Positions 41,101 to 49,208 of a DNA stretch of 64,000 nt are shown in pieces (positions within the stretch are counted from its first letter, which is position 1; each line of letters opens with the position of its first letter). The notes under the pieces were generated by a model. That model made no database searches. It was not told where the DNA came from and saw only the letters and a list, made by a program, of their open reading frames with translations. The position numbers were made by a program, and so were the translations under genes. The DNA lies in NCBI GenBank assembly GCA_963715635.1, contig OY970261.1, positions 3,658,001 through 3,722,000 on the forward strand. Reading direction: 5' to 3'. This DNA comes from JAPKZH01 sp963715635 (GTDB lineage Bacteria; Acidobacteriota; Aminicenantia; Aminicenantales; UBA4085).

Positions 41101-41675
41101 AGCTGGGGGTTGACCTCCTGCTGAGGTTTCAGACCGTGGTCCTGGAGCTCGATATAAAAATTTCCATGGGAAAAGATAGACGCATACTGGGCGGCCGCTT
41201 CTTCGGCGTTTTTCTCAAGACCCCTCCCCAAGAGGAAAGAGACCTCGCCCTTCAAGCAGCTGGACAGGGCAGTCAGGCCTTCGCTGTGCTGAGAAAGGAG
41301 TTCTTTATCGATGCGTGGTCTGTAATAAAAGCCTTCCAGGTAACCTTTTGTGATCAGGTGGCAAAGGTTCTTATAGCCTTTTTCATTCTGGACAAGCAAC
41401 AGCAGATGAAAGTGGACGGATTCCTGGGCGCCCGCCTTTTTCTCGAACCGGCTCCTGGGCGCCACATAGACTTCGCAGCCGAGGATGGGCTTGATCCCCT
41501 TGTTGTTCGCCTCTTTGAAAAAGCTGACGGCTCCAAAAATATTGCCATGGTCGGTGAGGGCCACGGCCGGCATTTTGTGCTTGAAGGCGGCATCTGCAAG
41601 GTCCGGGATGCGGACTGCGCCGTCCAGGATGCTGTACTCGGAATGGTTGTGAAGATGGATGAAACTCTGCGGCAT
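38196..41675 (-). CDS. dnaE: DNA polymerase III alpha subunit
   Basis: The replicative polymerase, about 1159 residues. The N-terminal PHP domain has FIHLHNHSEYSILDGA. The polymerase core has GPGRGSAAGSLLAYSLGITD and the catalytic LPDIDIDFCGRRREEVI. The fingers/tau region, HhH and C-terminal OB domain (RLAGIIQEFKTTKTRKDEP) follow. It is DnaE1-like in length. I start at the ATG at 41675 (MPQSFIHLH); the frame extends 5 residues to a TTG inside guaA. It directly follows guaA. Confidence 0.97.
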   Translation of the reverse strand: MPQSFIHLHNHSEYSILDGAVRIPDLADAAFKHKMPAVALTDHGNIFGAVSFFKEANNKGIKPILGCEVYVAPRSRFEKKAGAQESVHFHLLLLVQNEKGYKNLCHLITKGYLEGFYYRPRIDKELLSQHSEGLTALSSCLKGEVSFLLGRGLEKNAEEAAAQYASIFSHGNFYIELQDHGLKPQQEVNPQLVRLARKLNLPLVATNDVHYYHKDDAESHEVLLCIQTNKKISDQDRIRFGTTEFYFKSGEEMARLFREVPEAIDNTARIASECEFHFPSHGYFLPQFKPPQGKTLKEFFEEVARTGFDERMQSLSGKREKGLLSYPLEDYQERLDREIKLIEKMGFEGYFLIVWDLIHMARDNGIPVGPGRGSAAGSLLAYSLGITDIDPLEYDLLFERFLNPERISLPDIDIDFCGRRREEVIAYVTNKYGQENVCQIITFGTMAARAAIRDVGRALEVPLPEVDRIAKMIPLGPDVKIEKAIESVPQLKELRDKNTKIAHLLSIAQKVEGQVRHPSIHAAGIVITPKPLIEYLPLYQSVKGEITTQFPMEDIEAIGLLKMDLLGLRNLTVIQDALELIEKDCGAKIDMKNLPPDDERTFDLFKAGNTDGVFQFESHGMKELLRSYRPDNFRDLIALNALYRPGPLKSGMTADFVKRKHHPDQIAYEIPELEPVLKETRGIIVYQEQVMKIATELAGFSLAEADLLRKAMGKKVGEIMRAQKQNFIQGAKKKKIITQEKATKIFEQIKNFAEYGFNKSHSAAYAALAYQTAYLKAHYPLHFMAALLTSEAERGATPQVVKYINECQEMGIAVLPPDINESDFNFTVSKDGVRFGLAAVKNVGEAAARGLVQVRGQNGKFQTPFDVGRDADSRIINRKVLESLIKAGAFDSLGWPRSQCFHLIDKIIEHAHDVLKAKTAKQNLLFGGGALEPPAVPAEVKSMREWDESLLLSYEKDAVGFYITGHPLSQFRKNLRRLISHTVSELDDEKDFNSEVRLAGIIQEFKTTKTRKDEPMALFSLEDMSGRVEVVAFPEAFRKNREYLHEDMLVWLKGKFLGEGESRKIHLSHVMPLTEAFQKQAKRMVVRIFVPGMEESILQELKEILDKNVGECPVFFELETPHAYRLVAQSVEVKGVLPSEELTKTIQNLLGEDTVYIEY

Positions 41676-41676
41676 C

Positions 41677-43209
41677 TTATTCCCATTCAATCGTGCCCGG
41701 CGGCTTGGTCGTCACATCATAAACGACGCGGTTGACGCCTTTGACCTCGTTGACGATCCGCGTCGATATGCGGGAGAGAAGCTCGGGAGTGGCGGGGAAC
41801 CAGTTGGCGGTCATCCCGTCCACGCTCTGGACGAGGCGGACAACAACGACCCTCTGGTAGGTCCGCTGGTCGCCCATCACCCCCACCGACTTCACCGGAA
41901 GGAGGACGGCAAAGGCCTGCCACAATCTATGATAGATTCCGGCTTTCCGGGTTTCCTCGATGACGATCTCGTCTGCGTTGCGCAGGATGTCGAGGCTGTC
42001 GCGGTTGACTTCGCCGACGATGCGTACAGCCAGACCCGGTCCGGGGAACGGGTGCTGATAGATGAAATCCTTGTCCACCCCCAGGTCCAGGCCGAGAGCG
42101 CGCACTTCGTCTTTGAAAAGCTCCTTGAGCGGCTCGACCAGCGTGAACTTGAGGTCCTTGGGAAGCCCGCCGACATTGTGATGGGATTTGATCGTCGAGG
42201 ACGGGCCCTTGACCGGGTTGCTCTCGATGACATCGGGATAGATCGTGCCCTGGGCGAGGTATTTGGCGCCGCCGATCTTGCGCGCTTCGCCCTCGAAGAT
42301 CCGGATGAACAGGCCTCCGATGATCTTCCGCTTCCGCTCGGGCGAAGTAACTCCGCGCAGAGCGTTGACAAACTCGTCGGCGGCATCCACGCCTTCGACA
42401 TTGAGCGATAATTTTTTCCGGAATTTATTCATGAGATCATAGTACTGGCCTTTGCGGAGAAGGCCGTTATCGACGAAGACGCAGGTGAGCCGGCGGCCGA
42501 TCGCTTTATGGATGATGAGCGAGGCGACGAGCGAGTCGACGCCGCCGCTCAGGCCGCAGATGACTTTTTCTCGGCCGACGAGGCGCCGGATTTCGGCGGC
42601 CTTCCGCTCGATAAAAGAGCTCATGTTCCAGTCGGGCGTGAGACCGGCCAGCTTGAACAGGAAATTGCCCAGGATCTTCTTGCCTTCCTTGGTATGAATG
42701 ACTTCGGGGTGGAACTGGACGCCGTAGATGCGGCGCCCGGAATTTTCGACGGCGGCCGCCCTGGTGTTGGATGTCCGGCCGGTAACGCAGAATCCCGGCG
42801 GGACTTTTTCCAGGCGGTCGCCATGGCTCATCCAGACCTGCTTCGAATCCTTGACTCCGGACAGCAGTCCCCGCCTGTCCAGAATATGGAGTGAGGCAAA
42901 GCCGTATTCACGCTTCGAGGACGGCTTCACTTCGCCGCCGAGCAGGTAGGCCGCGATCTGCAGCCCATAGCAGATGCCCAGGATCGGGATTCCCAGTTCG
43001 AAAATTTCTTTGGAGGGAAGAGGCGCGCCTTTTTCATAAACGCTCTGGGGCCCGCCGGAGAGGACAAGCGCTGAAGCCCGCTCTTTTTTGATCCTGGAGA
43101 TAGACGTATCGAAGGGAAAAATTTCTGAGTAAATGCCGAGCTCGCGGACCTTGCGGGCGATGAGCTGGGTGTACTGCGAGCCGAAATCGAGGACGAGGAC
43201 TTTATTCAT
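41677..43209 (-). CDS. guaA: GMP synthase (glutamine-hydrolysing)
   Basis: A 510-residue enzyme converting XMP to GMP. The N-terminal class I glutamine amidotransferase has the nucleophile in GICYGLQIAAYLLGG and His in GVQFHPEVIHT. The ATP-pyrophosphatase domain has GLSGGVDSLVAS (PP-loop), and the C-terminal dimerisation domain ends in TTKPPGTIEWE. Length is normal. No SD precedes the ATG, and the -10 box ends only 6 bases upstream, so the mRNA may be leaderless. Confidence 0.98.
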   Translation of the reverse strand: MNKVLVLDFGSQYTQLIARKVRELGIYSEIFPFDTSISRIKKERASALVLSGGPQSVYEKGAPLPSKEIFELGIPILGICYGLQIAAYLLGGEVKPSSKREYGFASLHILDRRGLLSGVKDSKQVWMSHGDRLEKVPPGFCVTGRTSNTRAAAVENSGRRIYGVQFHPEVIHTKEGKKILGNFLFKLAGLTPDWNMSSFIERKAAEIRRLVGREKVICGLSGGVDSLVASLIIHKAIGRRLTCVFVDNGLLRKGQYYDLMNKFRKKLSLNVEGVDAADEFVNALRGVTSPERKRKIIGGLFIRIFEGEARKIGGAKYLAQGTIYPDVIESNPVKGPSSTIKSHHNVGGLPKDLKFTLVEPLKELFKDEVRALGLDLGVDKDFIYQHPFPGPGLAVRIVGEVNRDSLDILRNADEIVIEETRKAGIYHRLWQAFAVLLPVKSVGVMGDQRTYQRVVVVRLVQSVDGMTANWFPATPELLSRISTRIVNEVKGVNRVVYDVTTKPPGTIEWE

Positions 43210-43215
43210 GCACAG

Positions 43216-43244
43216 ATTTTATCAGAGCCGGCCATCGCCGACAA
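43216..43244 (-). promoter_or_regulatory. Promoter of guaA, probably leaderless
   Basis: On the minus strand: TTGTCG (43239-43244), 17-base spacer, TAAAAT (43216-43221), then six bases to the guaA ATG at 43209. Confidence 0.55.
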
Positions 43245-43282
43245 GGGGCGAGGCGCTAAGTCGAGTTGCATTTTTTCTTTCC

Positions 43283-43311
43283 TTGACATCGTCCACGAGC
43301 TGGCCTATATA
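43283..43311 (+). promoter_or_regulatory. Sigma70-type promoter
   Basis: A consensus TTGACA (43283-43288), 17-base spacer and TATATA (43306-43311). It would drive the exported-protein gene at 43.4 kb with a leader of roughly 90-120 bases. Confidence 0.65.
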
Positions 43312-43435
43312 GTTTTTGTGATGGTCAGTCCAGTTATTATCCTGAAAGACCAAGCCAAGGGCCCATCACGAAAACGAATTTTCTATTCATAAAGGGGGTC
43401 TAACCATTCGAAACGTAAAACAATCTTCCTGCCTA

Positions 43436-44182
43436 GTGTTCTTCATAGTGTTCGTCTCATTGAGCGTTGCCTTTGCCCAGAGTCAAAATACGCTTCCTGA
43501 TGAGCAGGTGAAGGAGCGCCTCGGCTTTGTCGAGAAAGCGCTGTCTTCGGCGCAGCCGGCGGCCAAAACCTGGTGGTATGGCTGGATATCCGCCTATTCG
43601 GCGGGGGCCGTTGTCCAGGGGATCCTGGCCGGAGCCCACTGGAACGATGTCAAGGTGGTCGAGGACGCCCAGGGTTCCCGGAAGGTCCGCGACAGGGGCT
43701 TTGCCGAGGACATGCTCGTGGGAGGCGTGACCTGCGCTTTGGGAGCTGGCAACCTGCTGGTCAATCCCTTCCTTCCGGCCTACGGCCCTAACAAGCTGCG
43801 GTCGATGACAGAGGACACGCCGGCGCAGCGCCTGATAAAGCTTCAGAAGGCCGAGGAGCTCCTCCGCCGATGCGCCCAGCGGGAGGAAGAGGGAAGGGGC
43901 TGGCTGACCCATCTGCTGAACCTCGGCGTCAACGCCATTGCGGGGATCGTGACGGCGGCCGCCTTCCATCGGCCTTGGGGCGACGGGGTCATAACCTTCG
44001 CCACCAACGAAGCCGTCTCGCTCCTCAACATCTATACGCAGCCGCGCCGCGCGGTCCGTGATTTAGAAAATTATGAAATCAGGTATTTAGGAAGGCCAGG
44101 AGCCCCTTTGGGGGAGCCGTCGGGACGCACATGGTTTTTCAGCATCGTCCCCGGCGGGTTCAGCGTGGGGGCGCGGTTTTAG
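43436..44182 (+). CDS. Exported protein of unknown function
   Basis: A 248-residue protein with an N-terminal signal sequence (FFIVFVSLSVAFAQS). The GTG at 43436 gives no positive n-region. An in-frame ATT at 43406 with AAAGGGGG 7 bases upstream would add RNVKQSSCLV and give a normal signal peptide, so the true start may be this unusual codon. The mature part contains WWYGWISAYSAGAVVQGILA and a second glycine/alanine-rich hydrophobic region near 160-180, and ends FSIVPGGFSVGARF, a terminal Phe pattern as in outer-membrane-associated proteins. Function unknown. Confidence 0.7.
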   Translation: MFFIVFVSLSVAFAQSQNTLPDEQVKERLGFVEKALSSAQPAAKTWWYGWISAYSAGAVVQGILAGAHWNDVKVVEDAQGSRKVRDRGFAEDMLVGGVTCALGAGNLLVNPFLPAYGPNKLRSMTEDTPAQRLIKLQKAEELLRRCAQREEEGRGWLTHLLNLGVNAIAGIVTAAAFHRPWGDGVITFATNEAVSLLNIYTQPRRAVRDLENYEIRYLGRPGAPLGEPSGRTWFFSIVPGGFSVGARF

Positions 44183-44258
44183 CCAGCGACCGGATGAGGT
44201 CCAAATCCAGCTTGCCTTTAACACCCCAGCCGCGCACGCCCGAAGGGTCGGGCTGAAT

Positions 44259-44287
44259 TTGACAGGGGGGGCGGGTTCTTTTATAGT
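44259..44287 (+). promoter_or_regulatory. Promoter of apgM, probably leaderless
   Basis: TTGACA (44259-44264), 17-base spacer, TATAGT (44282-44287), then nine bases to the ATG at 44297. There is no ribosome-binding site in those bases. Confidence 0.6.
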
Positions 44288-44296
44288 TAATCCGTT

Positions 44297-45499
44297 ATGA
44301 ACTCGGAAGATATCGCCAAAGAACTTTCGGTGCAAACGGACTCCAAGATCATTCTGCTGGTCATTGACGGGCTGGGCGGCTTGCCCGTCCATGGAAAAAC
44401 CGAGCTCGAGGCGGCCGCAACGCACAACCTGGACCGGCTGGCTTTGAACGCCTGCTGCGGGGTCACGGACCCCGTTTTCATGGGCATCACCCCCGGCAGC
44501 GGCCCGTCGCATCTCGCCCTTTTCGGCTATGATCCGCTCCGCTACCAGCTCGGCCGGGGCATCCTGGAAGCGCTCGGTTCGGACGTGGAAGTCCGGGAAG
44601 GGGACCTGGTCGCCCGGGGCAATTTCGCCACGCTCAAAGGCGGCCTGATCACCGACCGCCGGGCAGGACGAATCCCGACGAGCGAATGCGAACGCCTGTG
44701 CGGCGTCCTGAACAGGGCGCTGTCCTCGCAAAAAGACCCGGAAATCACGCTTTTTCCCGGAAAAGAGCACCGGTTCGTGGCGCGCTTCCGCACAGCGGGC
44801 CTCGCCGATGCCCTGACAGATGCCGACCCCCAGAAGGACCACAAGCCCCCCGTTCAGGCGAAAGGCCTCGCCCCCGACGCCGCCAAAGCCGCCCAGGTCG
44901 TCAACCGGTTCATCGATGAGGTCACGAAAATCCTCAAAGGCGAGCCGGCCGCGAACACGGCCCTGCTCCGCGGCTTCTCGCTCCAGCCCTCCATTCCCCA
45001 GATGCAGGACCTCTACAAGCTCAGGCCGGCGGCTATCGCCAACTATCCGATGTACAAGGGCCTGGCCCGCCTCCTGGGCATGACGACCTACAAAGTTGGG
45101 CCGGAGACGCGCGATCTCTTCGATGCGCTCGAAGCCCACTTCAAAGAGCATGACTTTTTCTATGTCCATTACAAGAAAACGGATGCGGCCGGAGAGGACG
45201 GCAATTTCGAGGCCAAGGTCCGGGCCATCGAAGAAATCGACAAATTCATCCCCCGCCTCGAGGCCCTCAAGCCCGATGTTCTCGTCATCACCTCCGACCA
45301 TTCGACACCGTCCCTGCTCAAAGGGCATTCCTGGCATCCCAATCCCTTCCTGCTCGTCTCTCCCACGGCCCTTCCGGACAACATCGGGGTCTTCACCGAA
45401 CGGGAATGCGCCCAGGGCCTGCTCGGCCGGTTCCCGTCGCTCTACGCCATGCCCCTGATGCTGGCCCATGCCGGCAAGCTCAAGAAGTATGGGGCCTGA
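44297..45499 (+). CDS. apgM: Cofactor-independent phosphoglycerate mutase, archaeal type
   Basis: A 400-residue alkaline-phosphatase-superfamily mutase (ApgM type) interconverting 3- and 2-phosphoglycerate. The N-terminal metal site is in LLVIDGLGGLP. The nucleophile region is MGITPGSGPSHLALFGYDP. ITDRRAGRIPTSECERL, VHYKKTDAAGEDGNFEAK and ITSDHSTPSLLKGHSWHPNP carry the other metal ligands. This type is common in archaea and some anaerobic bacteria. The gene stands alone with its own promoter. Confidence 0.93.
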   Translation: MNSEDIAKELSVQTDSKIILLVIDGLGGLPVHGKTELEAAATHNLDRLALNACCGVTDPVFMGITPGSGPSHLALFGYDPLRYQLGRGILEALGSDVEVREGDLVARGNFATLKGGLITDRRAGRIPTSECERLCGVLNRALSSQKDPEITLFPGKEHRFVARFRTAGLADALTDADPQKDHKPPVQAKGLAPDAAKAAQVVNRFIDEVTKILKGEPAANTALLRGFSLQPSIPQMQDLYKLRPAAIANYPMYKGLARLLGMTTYKVGPETRDLFDALEAHFKEHDFFYVHYKKTDAAGEDGNFEAKVRAIEEIDKFIPRLEALKPDVLVITSDHSTPSLLKGHSWHPNPFLLVSPTALPDNIGVFTERECAQGLLGRFPSLYAMPLMLAHAGKLKKYGA

Positions 45500-45508
45500 C
45501 AGCCGCAT

Positions 45509-45537
45509 TTGGCTAAACTTTAGAGAATTGATATAAT
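45509..45537 (+). promoter_or_regulatory. Promoter of the amidase gene
   Basis: TTGGCT (45509-45514), 17-base spacer, consensus TATAAT (45532-45537), ending nine bases before the assigned TTG start. Confidence 0.6.
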
Positions 45538-45546
45538 TAATAGGAA

Positions 45547-46737
45547 TTGAGACACAAACAGACAGCGGCTATCCTGCTCACCTTGTTCTCCCTTTCCCTG
45601 GCCTTCTTCTCACCGGCCCGGGCGCAGGCTCCGCTGGCCGAGGTCTACAATCTCCGCCACTACACGCATCCCAATTTCACCCGGATCGTCGTGGACGTCG
45701 GGGCCCTCCGGGAATACTTTTCCGCCGAACTCGCCGACCCCCAGCGGATCTACGTCGATATCTACCAGGCCAAGCTGAATCCCATCCTTCGCGAAGAGGC
45801 CATTCCCGTCAAATGCGACTACATCAGCCTCGTCCGGATTTCCCAGAAAAATCCCTCCACGGTCCGGGTCGTGGCTGAAGTGGACTTCTCTAAACTTGAG
45901 CGTTACCAGGTGTTCCACGTCCTCGATCCCTTCCGTGTCGTGATCGATATTTACCCGCGCACGGGGACGCCGCCAACGGCCGCGGCTCCCACAGAGAAGC
46001 TTCCCCAGCCCGCCCAGCCCGCGAAATCCGGCTACAGCATGGCCCGTCAGCTCGGGCTGGGGATCAAGACTATCGTCATCGACCCGGGACACGGCGGCTC
46101 GGACCCGGGCTGTCTGGATTCCCTCGGACAGCAGGAAAAGGACACGGCCCTCGACATCTCGCTGCGCCTGAAAGAGCTTTTGAAGGCGAATACCGAGCTG
46201 AACGTGATCTTGATCCGGGAAACCGACATCCATGTGCCGCTCGAGAATAGGACGGTCATTGCCAACCAAAACAAGGCCGATATTTTTATTTCCGTCCACG
46301 TCAATGCCTTCCGGAAAAAAGACCGGCGGGGCGTCGAGACGTTCTTCCTCAATTTCAGCCCCGACCCCGGCGTCAATGAGCTGGCGGCCCGGGAAAACGC
46401 CACGACGACCAAGACCATCGGCGAGATGGACAAGATCATCAAGAAGATCCTTCAGAACAGCAAGATCATCGAGTCCAAAGAACTAGCTCAGAAAATCCAG
46501 GAAAATCTGGTAAAATATCTCTCCCGCAATTACACGAATGTTAAGGACCTGGGCACAAAGGGAGGCCCGTTCTGGGTCCTCATCGGCAGCGAGATGCCTT
46601 CGGTGCTGGTCGAGGTTTCGCACCTGTCCAACCCGGAAGAAGCTCAGCGGCTGAAAAGCGGGGCCTACCGGCAGCAGATCGCCCAGGGGATTTATGAAGG
46701 AATTATGGCTTACATGCAATCGCTCGGCAAAGGATAA
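45547..46737 (+). CDS. N-acetylmuramoyl-L-alanine amidase (AMIN + Amidase_3)
   Basis: A 396-residue exported cell-wall amidase. A signal peptide ends at FFSPARAQA (about residue 27). An AMIN domain (about 35-135, HPNFTRIVVDVGAL) targets the protein to peptidoglycan or the septum. The zinc amidase domain (about 173-390) has VIDPGHGGSDPGCLDSLGQQ with zinc His and Glu, FISVHVNAF, and the catalytic Glu in VLVEVSHLSNPEEA. It cleaves the muramoyl-alanine bond during cell separation. The start is a TTG at 45547; the very short distance to the -10 box makes it uncertain. Confidence 0.92.
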   Translation: MRHKQTAAILLTLFSLSLAFFSPARAQAPLAEVYNLRHYTHPNFTRIVVDVGALREYFSAELADPQRIYVDIYQAKLNPILREEAIPVKCDYISLVRISQKNPSTVRVVAEVDFSKLERYQVFHVLDPFRVVIDIYPRTGTPPTAAAPTEKLPQPAQPAKSGYSMARQLGLGIKTIVIDPGHGGSDPGCLDSLGQQEKDTALDISLRLKELLKANTELNVILIRETDIHVPLENRTVIANQNKADIFISVHVNAFRKKDRRGVETFFLNFSPDPGVNELAARENATTTKTIGEMDKIIKKILQNSKIIESKELAQKIQENLVKYLSRNYTNVKDLGTKGGPFWVLIGSEMPSVLVEVSHLSNPEEAQRLKSGAYRQQIAQGIYEGIMAYMQSLGKG

Positions 46738-46743
46738 CCAGAC

Positions 46744-47631
46744 ATGGATCGACGTGACTTTTTAAAAGATATGGCTCTCGGGAGCCTCCTGCTCAAAATC
46801 GCGCCCGGGCTTCTCGCTCAGAAAACCGGGACGGCGGACCTGGCCTGCGTCCAGGGGAATTCGCCCGCGGCCATCACCAAAGAAGCCATCGCCGCCCTGG
46901 GCGGAATGAACAAGTTCGTAGCCAAGGGCGACGTGGTGATGATCAAGCCCAACATCGGCTGGGACAGGACCCCCGAGATGGCCGCCTGCACCAACCCCGA
47001 GGTCATCAGGGCGCTGATCGAGATGAGCCGCGCCGCCGGGGCCAAGAAGGTCATCGTCATGGACAACACGACCAACCAGGCGCAGCGCTGCTATGCCCGG
47101 TCCGGCATCCAGGATGCGGCCAAAGCGGCCGGGGCCGATGTCCCTTTTGTCAACCCGCGCCGCTTCAAAAAGATGGCGATCAAGGGCGAGTGGCTGAAGG
47201 AATGGGAGGTCATTCAGGATTTCGTCGAGGCGGACAAGATCATCAACGTGCCGATCGTCAAGCACCATAGTCTGTGCCGGGCTACTCTGGGCATGAAGAA
47301 CTGGCTGGGGGCCATCGGCGGGAGTCGAAACCAGCTTCACCAGAAACTTGACCAGGCCATGATCGACCTGGCGGCGTTTTTCAAGCCGACGCTGACGGTC
47401 CTGGACGCCTACAGGATCCTTGTCCGGAACGGTCCGCAGGGCGGCCGCCCATCCGACACCAAGCTGATGAAAACGGTTGTGGCCGGCGTGGATTGCGTCG
47501 CCGTGGACGCAATGGGGGCGAGCTTCCTGGAGATCCCGCCGCAGGAACTACTCTACCTCCGCCTCGGCAAAGAGAGAGGGCTGGGAGAATTCCAGCTGGA
47601 GAAGCTCCTCATTGAAAAAAGAACGGTCTAA
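46744..47631 (+). CDS. Tat-exported DUF362 protein
   Basis: A 295-residue protein of the DUF362 family. The N-terminus RRDFLKDMALGSLLLKIAPG is a twin-arginine-type signal. The DUF362 core includes VMIKPNIGWDRTPEMAACTN, VIVMDNTTNQAQRCYARSG, NVPIVKHHSLCRATLGMKNW and DAYRILVRNGPQGG. The family is of unknown function but often adjoins ferredoxins. Here a membrane polyferredoxin overlaps its 3' end, so an iron-sulfur-related redox role outside the cytoplasm is plausible. Confidence 0.88.
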   Translation: MDRRDFLKDMALGSLLLKIAPGLLAQKTGTADLACVQGNSPAAITKEAIAALGGMNKFVAKGDVVMIKPNIGWDRTPEMAACTNPEVIRALIEMSRAAGAKKVIVMDNTTNQAQRCYARSGIQDAAKAAGADVPFVNPRRFKKMAIKGEWLKEWEVIQDFVEADKIINVPIVKHHSLCRATLGMKNWLGAIGGSRNQLHQKLDQAMIDLAAFFKPTLTVLDAYRILVRNGPQGGRPSDTKLMKTVVAGVDCVAVDAMGASFLEIPPQELLYLRLGKERGLGEFQLEKLLIEKRTV

Positions 47632-49207
47632 AAAACACCGAACCCTTCAGGCTATCCGGATCCTGGTCCAGGCCGGCTTCTTCGGGCTGTTCCTGTATCT
47701 CCTGTTTGGAACGCACTTCGCCGGCAAAGATTATATCGGGCGCGTCGAAATCTTTTTCCACTTCGACCCGCTTCTGGCCCTGGCCACGGCCGTCGCCTCC
47801 CGGGCAATTTTTGCGTCTTTTGTGCTGGCTATCATCACGCTGGCGGTCACGCTCGTGTTGGGCAGGGCGGTCTGCGGATGGGTCTGTCCGCTCGGCTCCA
47901 TCCATCAGTTCTTCTCGTTTCTTTTTAAGAAAGCCAAGCTGCTCCGGCCCAGAAAAGTCATCACCGGCGGCCTGGGCTGGAAGTATCTCATCCTGATTTT
48001 TATATTGATCAGCGCCATCTTCACCCTGGACCTCGTGGGCTTGTTCGACCCGCTGTCCTTTCTGTACCGGTCGATGACCACGAGCGTCCTCCCGGCTTTT
48101 TCCCAGGGTTTTTATATGCTGATCGGCTTCCTCTATAACCTCCACCTGAACGGTTTAGGAGACGGCCTGACCCAAGTTTTTGAAAAGATGACGCTCAACG
48201 CCACGTTCCAACAGGGCTTTTTCATCGGCCTGATCCTGCTCGCTTTCGTCCTTCTCAATATGTTTCGAGAGAGGTTTTGGTGCCGCTATGTCTGCCCGCT
48301 GGGCGCCTTCCTCGGGCTTGCCTCGCGCTGGAACATCTTCAAGCTGAAAGTGGACGAGCACAAATGTATCAAGTGCAACCTGTGCACGCTCCACTGTGAA
48401 ACCCAGGCCCATCCCTGGCCGGACAAAGATTGGAAAAGCTCGGAATGCATTTACTGCGAAACATGCGCGGCCATTTGCCCGACAAAGGCGATCACCTTCC
48501 CGGTCAAGGGAACGCCGGAAAAGGCGCCGGCCGTGGACTTGACAAGAAGAAAATTGATTCTGACGTCACTGCTGGCGTTTTTGAGCGTGCCGTTCTTCCG
48601 CATCTCGCAATCCGTGAAGGGCGCCCACGAAAAGCTCATCCGGCCGCCGGGAGCGCTGCCGGAAAAACAATTCCTGGAAAAGTGCGTCAAGTGTTCTGAA
48701 TGCATGAAGGCCTGTCCGACCAACGGGCTGCAGCCGGTGATGACCGAGGCCGGCCCCGAAGGCCTCTGGACGCCCAAGCTCGTCCCGAAGATTGGTTACT
48801 GCGAATACTACTGCTCGCTCTGCAGCCAGGTCTGCCCGACAGGGGCCATCAAGGAGCTGACCATCGAGGAAAAGATCAAGGTCCGAATCGGCACGGCCTG
48901 GATCAATAAGAACCGGTGCATTCCCTATTTCCTGGGAAGGCCCTGCATCGTCTGCGAAGAACACTGCCCGACCTCTCCCAAGGCCATTAAGTTTGTCATG
49001 GTCGAGACAAAGCTCCCCGATGGAACGGTGGCGACGCAGAAGGCGCCGGTCATCGACCTCGAGCTTTGCATCGGGTGCGGGATCTGCGAAAACAAATGTC
49101 CCGTGGTCGATGACCCGGCGGTCTATGTGACAAGCGTCGGCGAGCAGCGCTCGGAAAAGAACCAGCTGTTGCTGCAGATCGCCCCGGACAAACCCCCCGA
49201 AAAATAG
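47612..49207 (+). CDS. NapH-like membrane-bound polyferredoxin
   Basis: A protein of about 531 residues. The N-terminal half has about five membrane helices and two NapH/CcoG-type motifs, VCGWVCPLGSIHQF and FWCRYVCPLGAFLG. Then come ferredoxin-type clusters: CIKCNLCTLHC, CIYCETCAAICP, CVKCSECMKACP, CSLCSQVCP, CIVCEEHCP and CIGCGICENKCP. A hydrophobic, Tat-like stretch (RRKLILTSLLAFLSV) lies between. It should carry electrons between quinone or a membrane donor and a periplasmic partner. I chose the TTG at 47612, with GGAGAAG 7 bases upstream, overlapping the DUF362 gene by 20 bases. Confidence 0.9.
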   Translation: MKKERSKKHRTLQAIRILVQAGFFGLFLYLLFGTHFAGKDYIGRVEIFFHFDPLLALATAVASRAIFASFVLAIITLAVTLVLGRAVCGWVCPLGSIHQFFSFLFKKAKLLRPRKVITGGLGWKYLILIFILISAIFTLDLVGLFDPLSFLYRSMTTSVLPAFSQGFYMLIGFLYNLHLNGLGDGLTQVFEKMTLNATFQQGFFIGLILLAFVLLNMFRERFWCRYVCPLGAFLGLASRWNIFKLKVDEHKCIKCNLCTLHCETQAHPWPDKDWKSSECIYCETCAAICPTKAITFPVKGTPEKAPAVDLTRRKLILTSLLAFLSVPFFRISQSVKGAHEKLIRPPGALPEKQFLEKCVKCSECMKACPTNGLQPVMTEAGPEGLWTPKLVPKIGYCEYYCSLCSQVCPTGAIKELTIEEKIKVRIGTAWINKNRCIPYFLGRPCIVCEEHCPTSPKAIKFVMVETKLPDGTVATQKAPVIDLELCIGCGICENKCPVVDDPAVYVTSVGEQRSEKNQLLLQIAPDKPPEK

Positions 49208-49208
49208 C

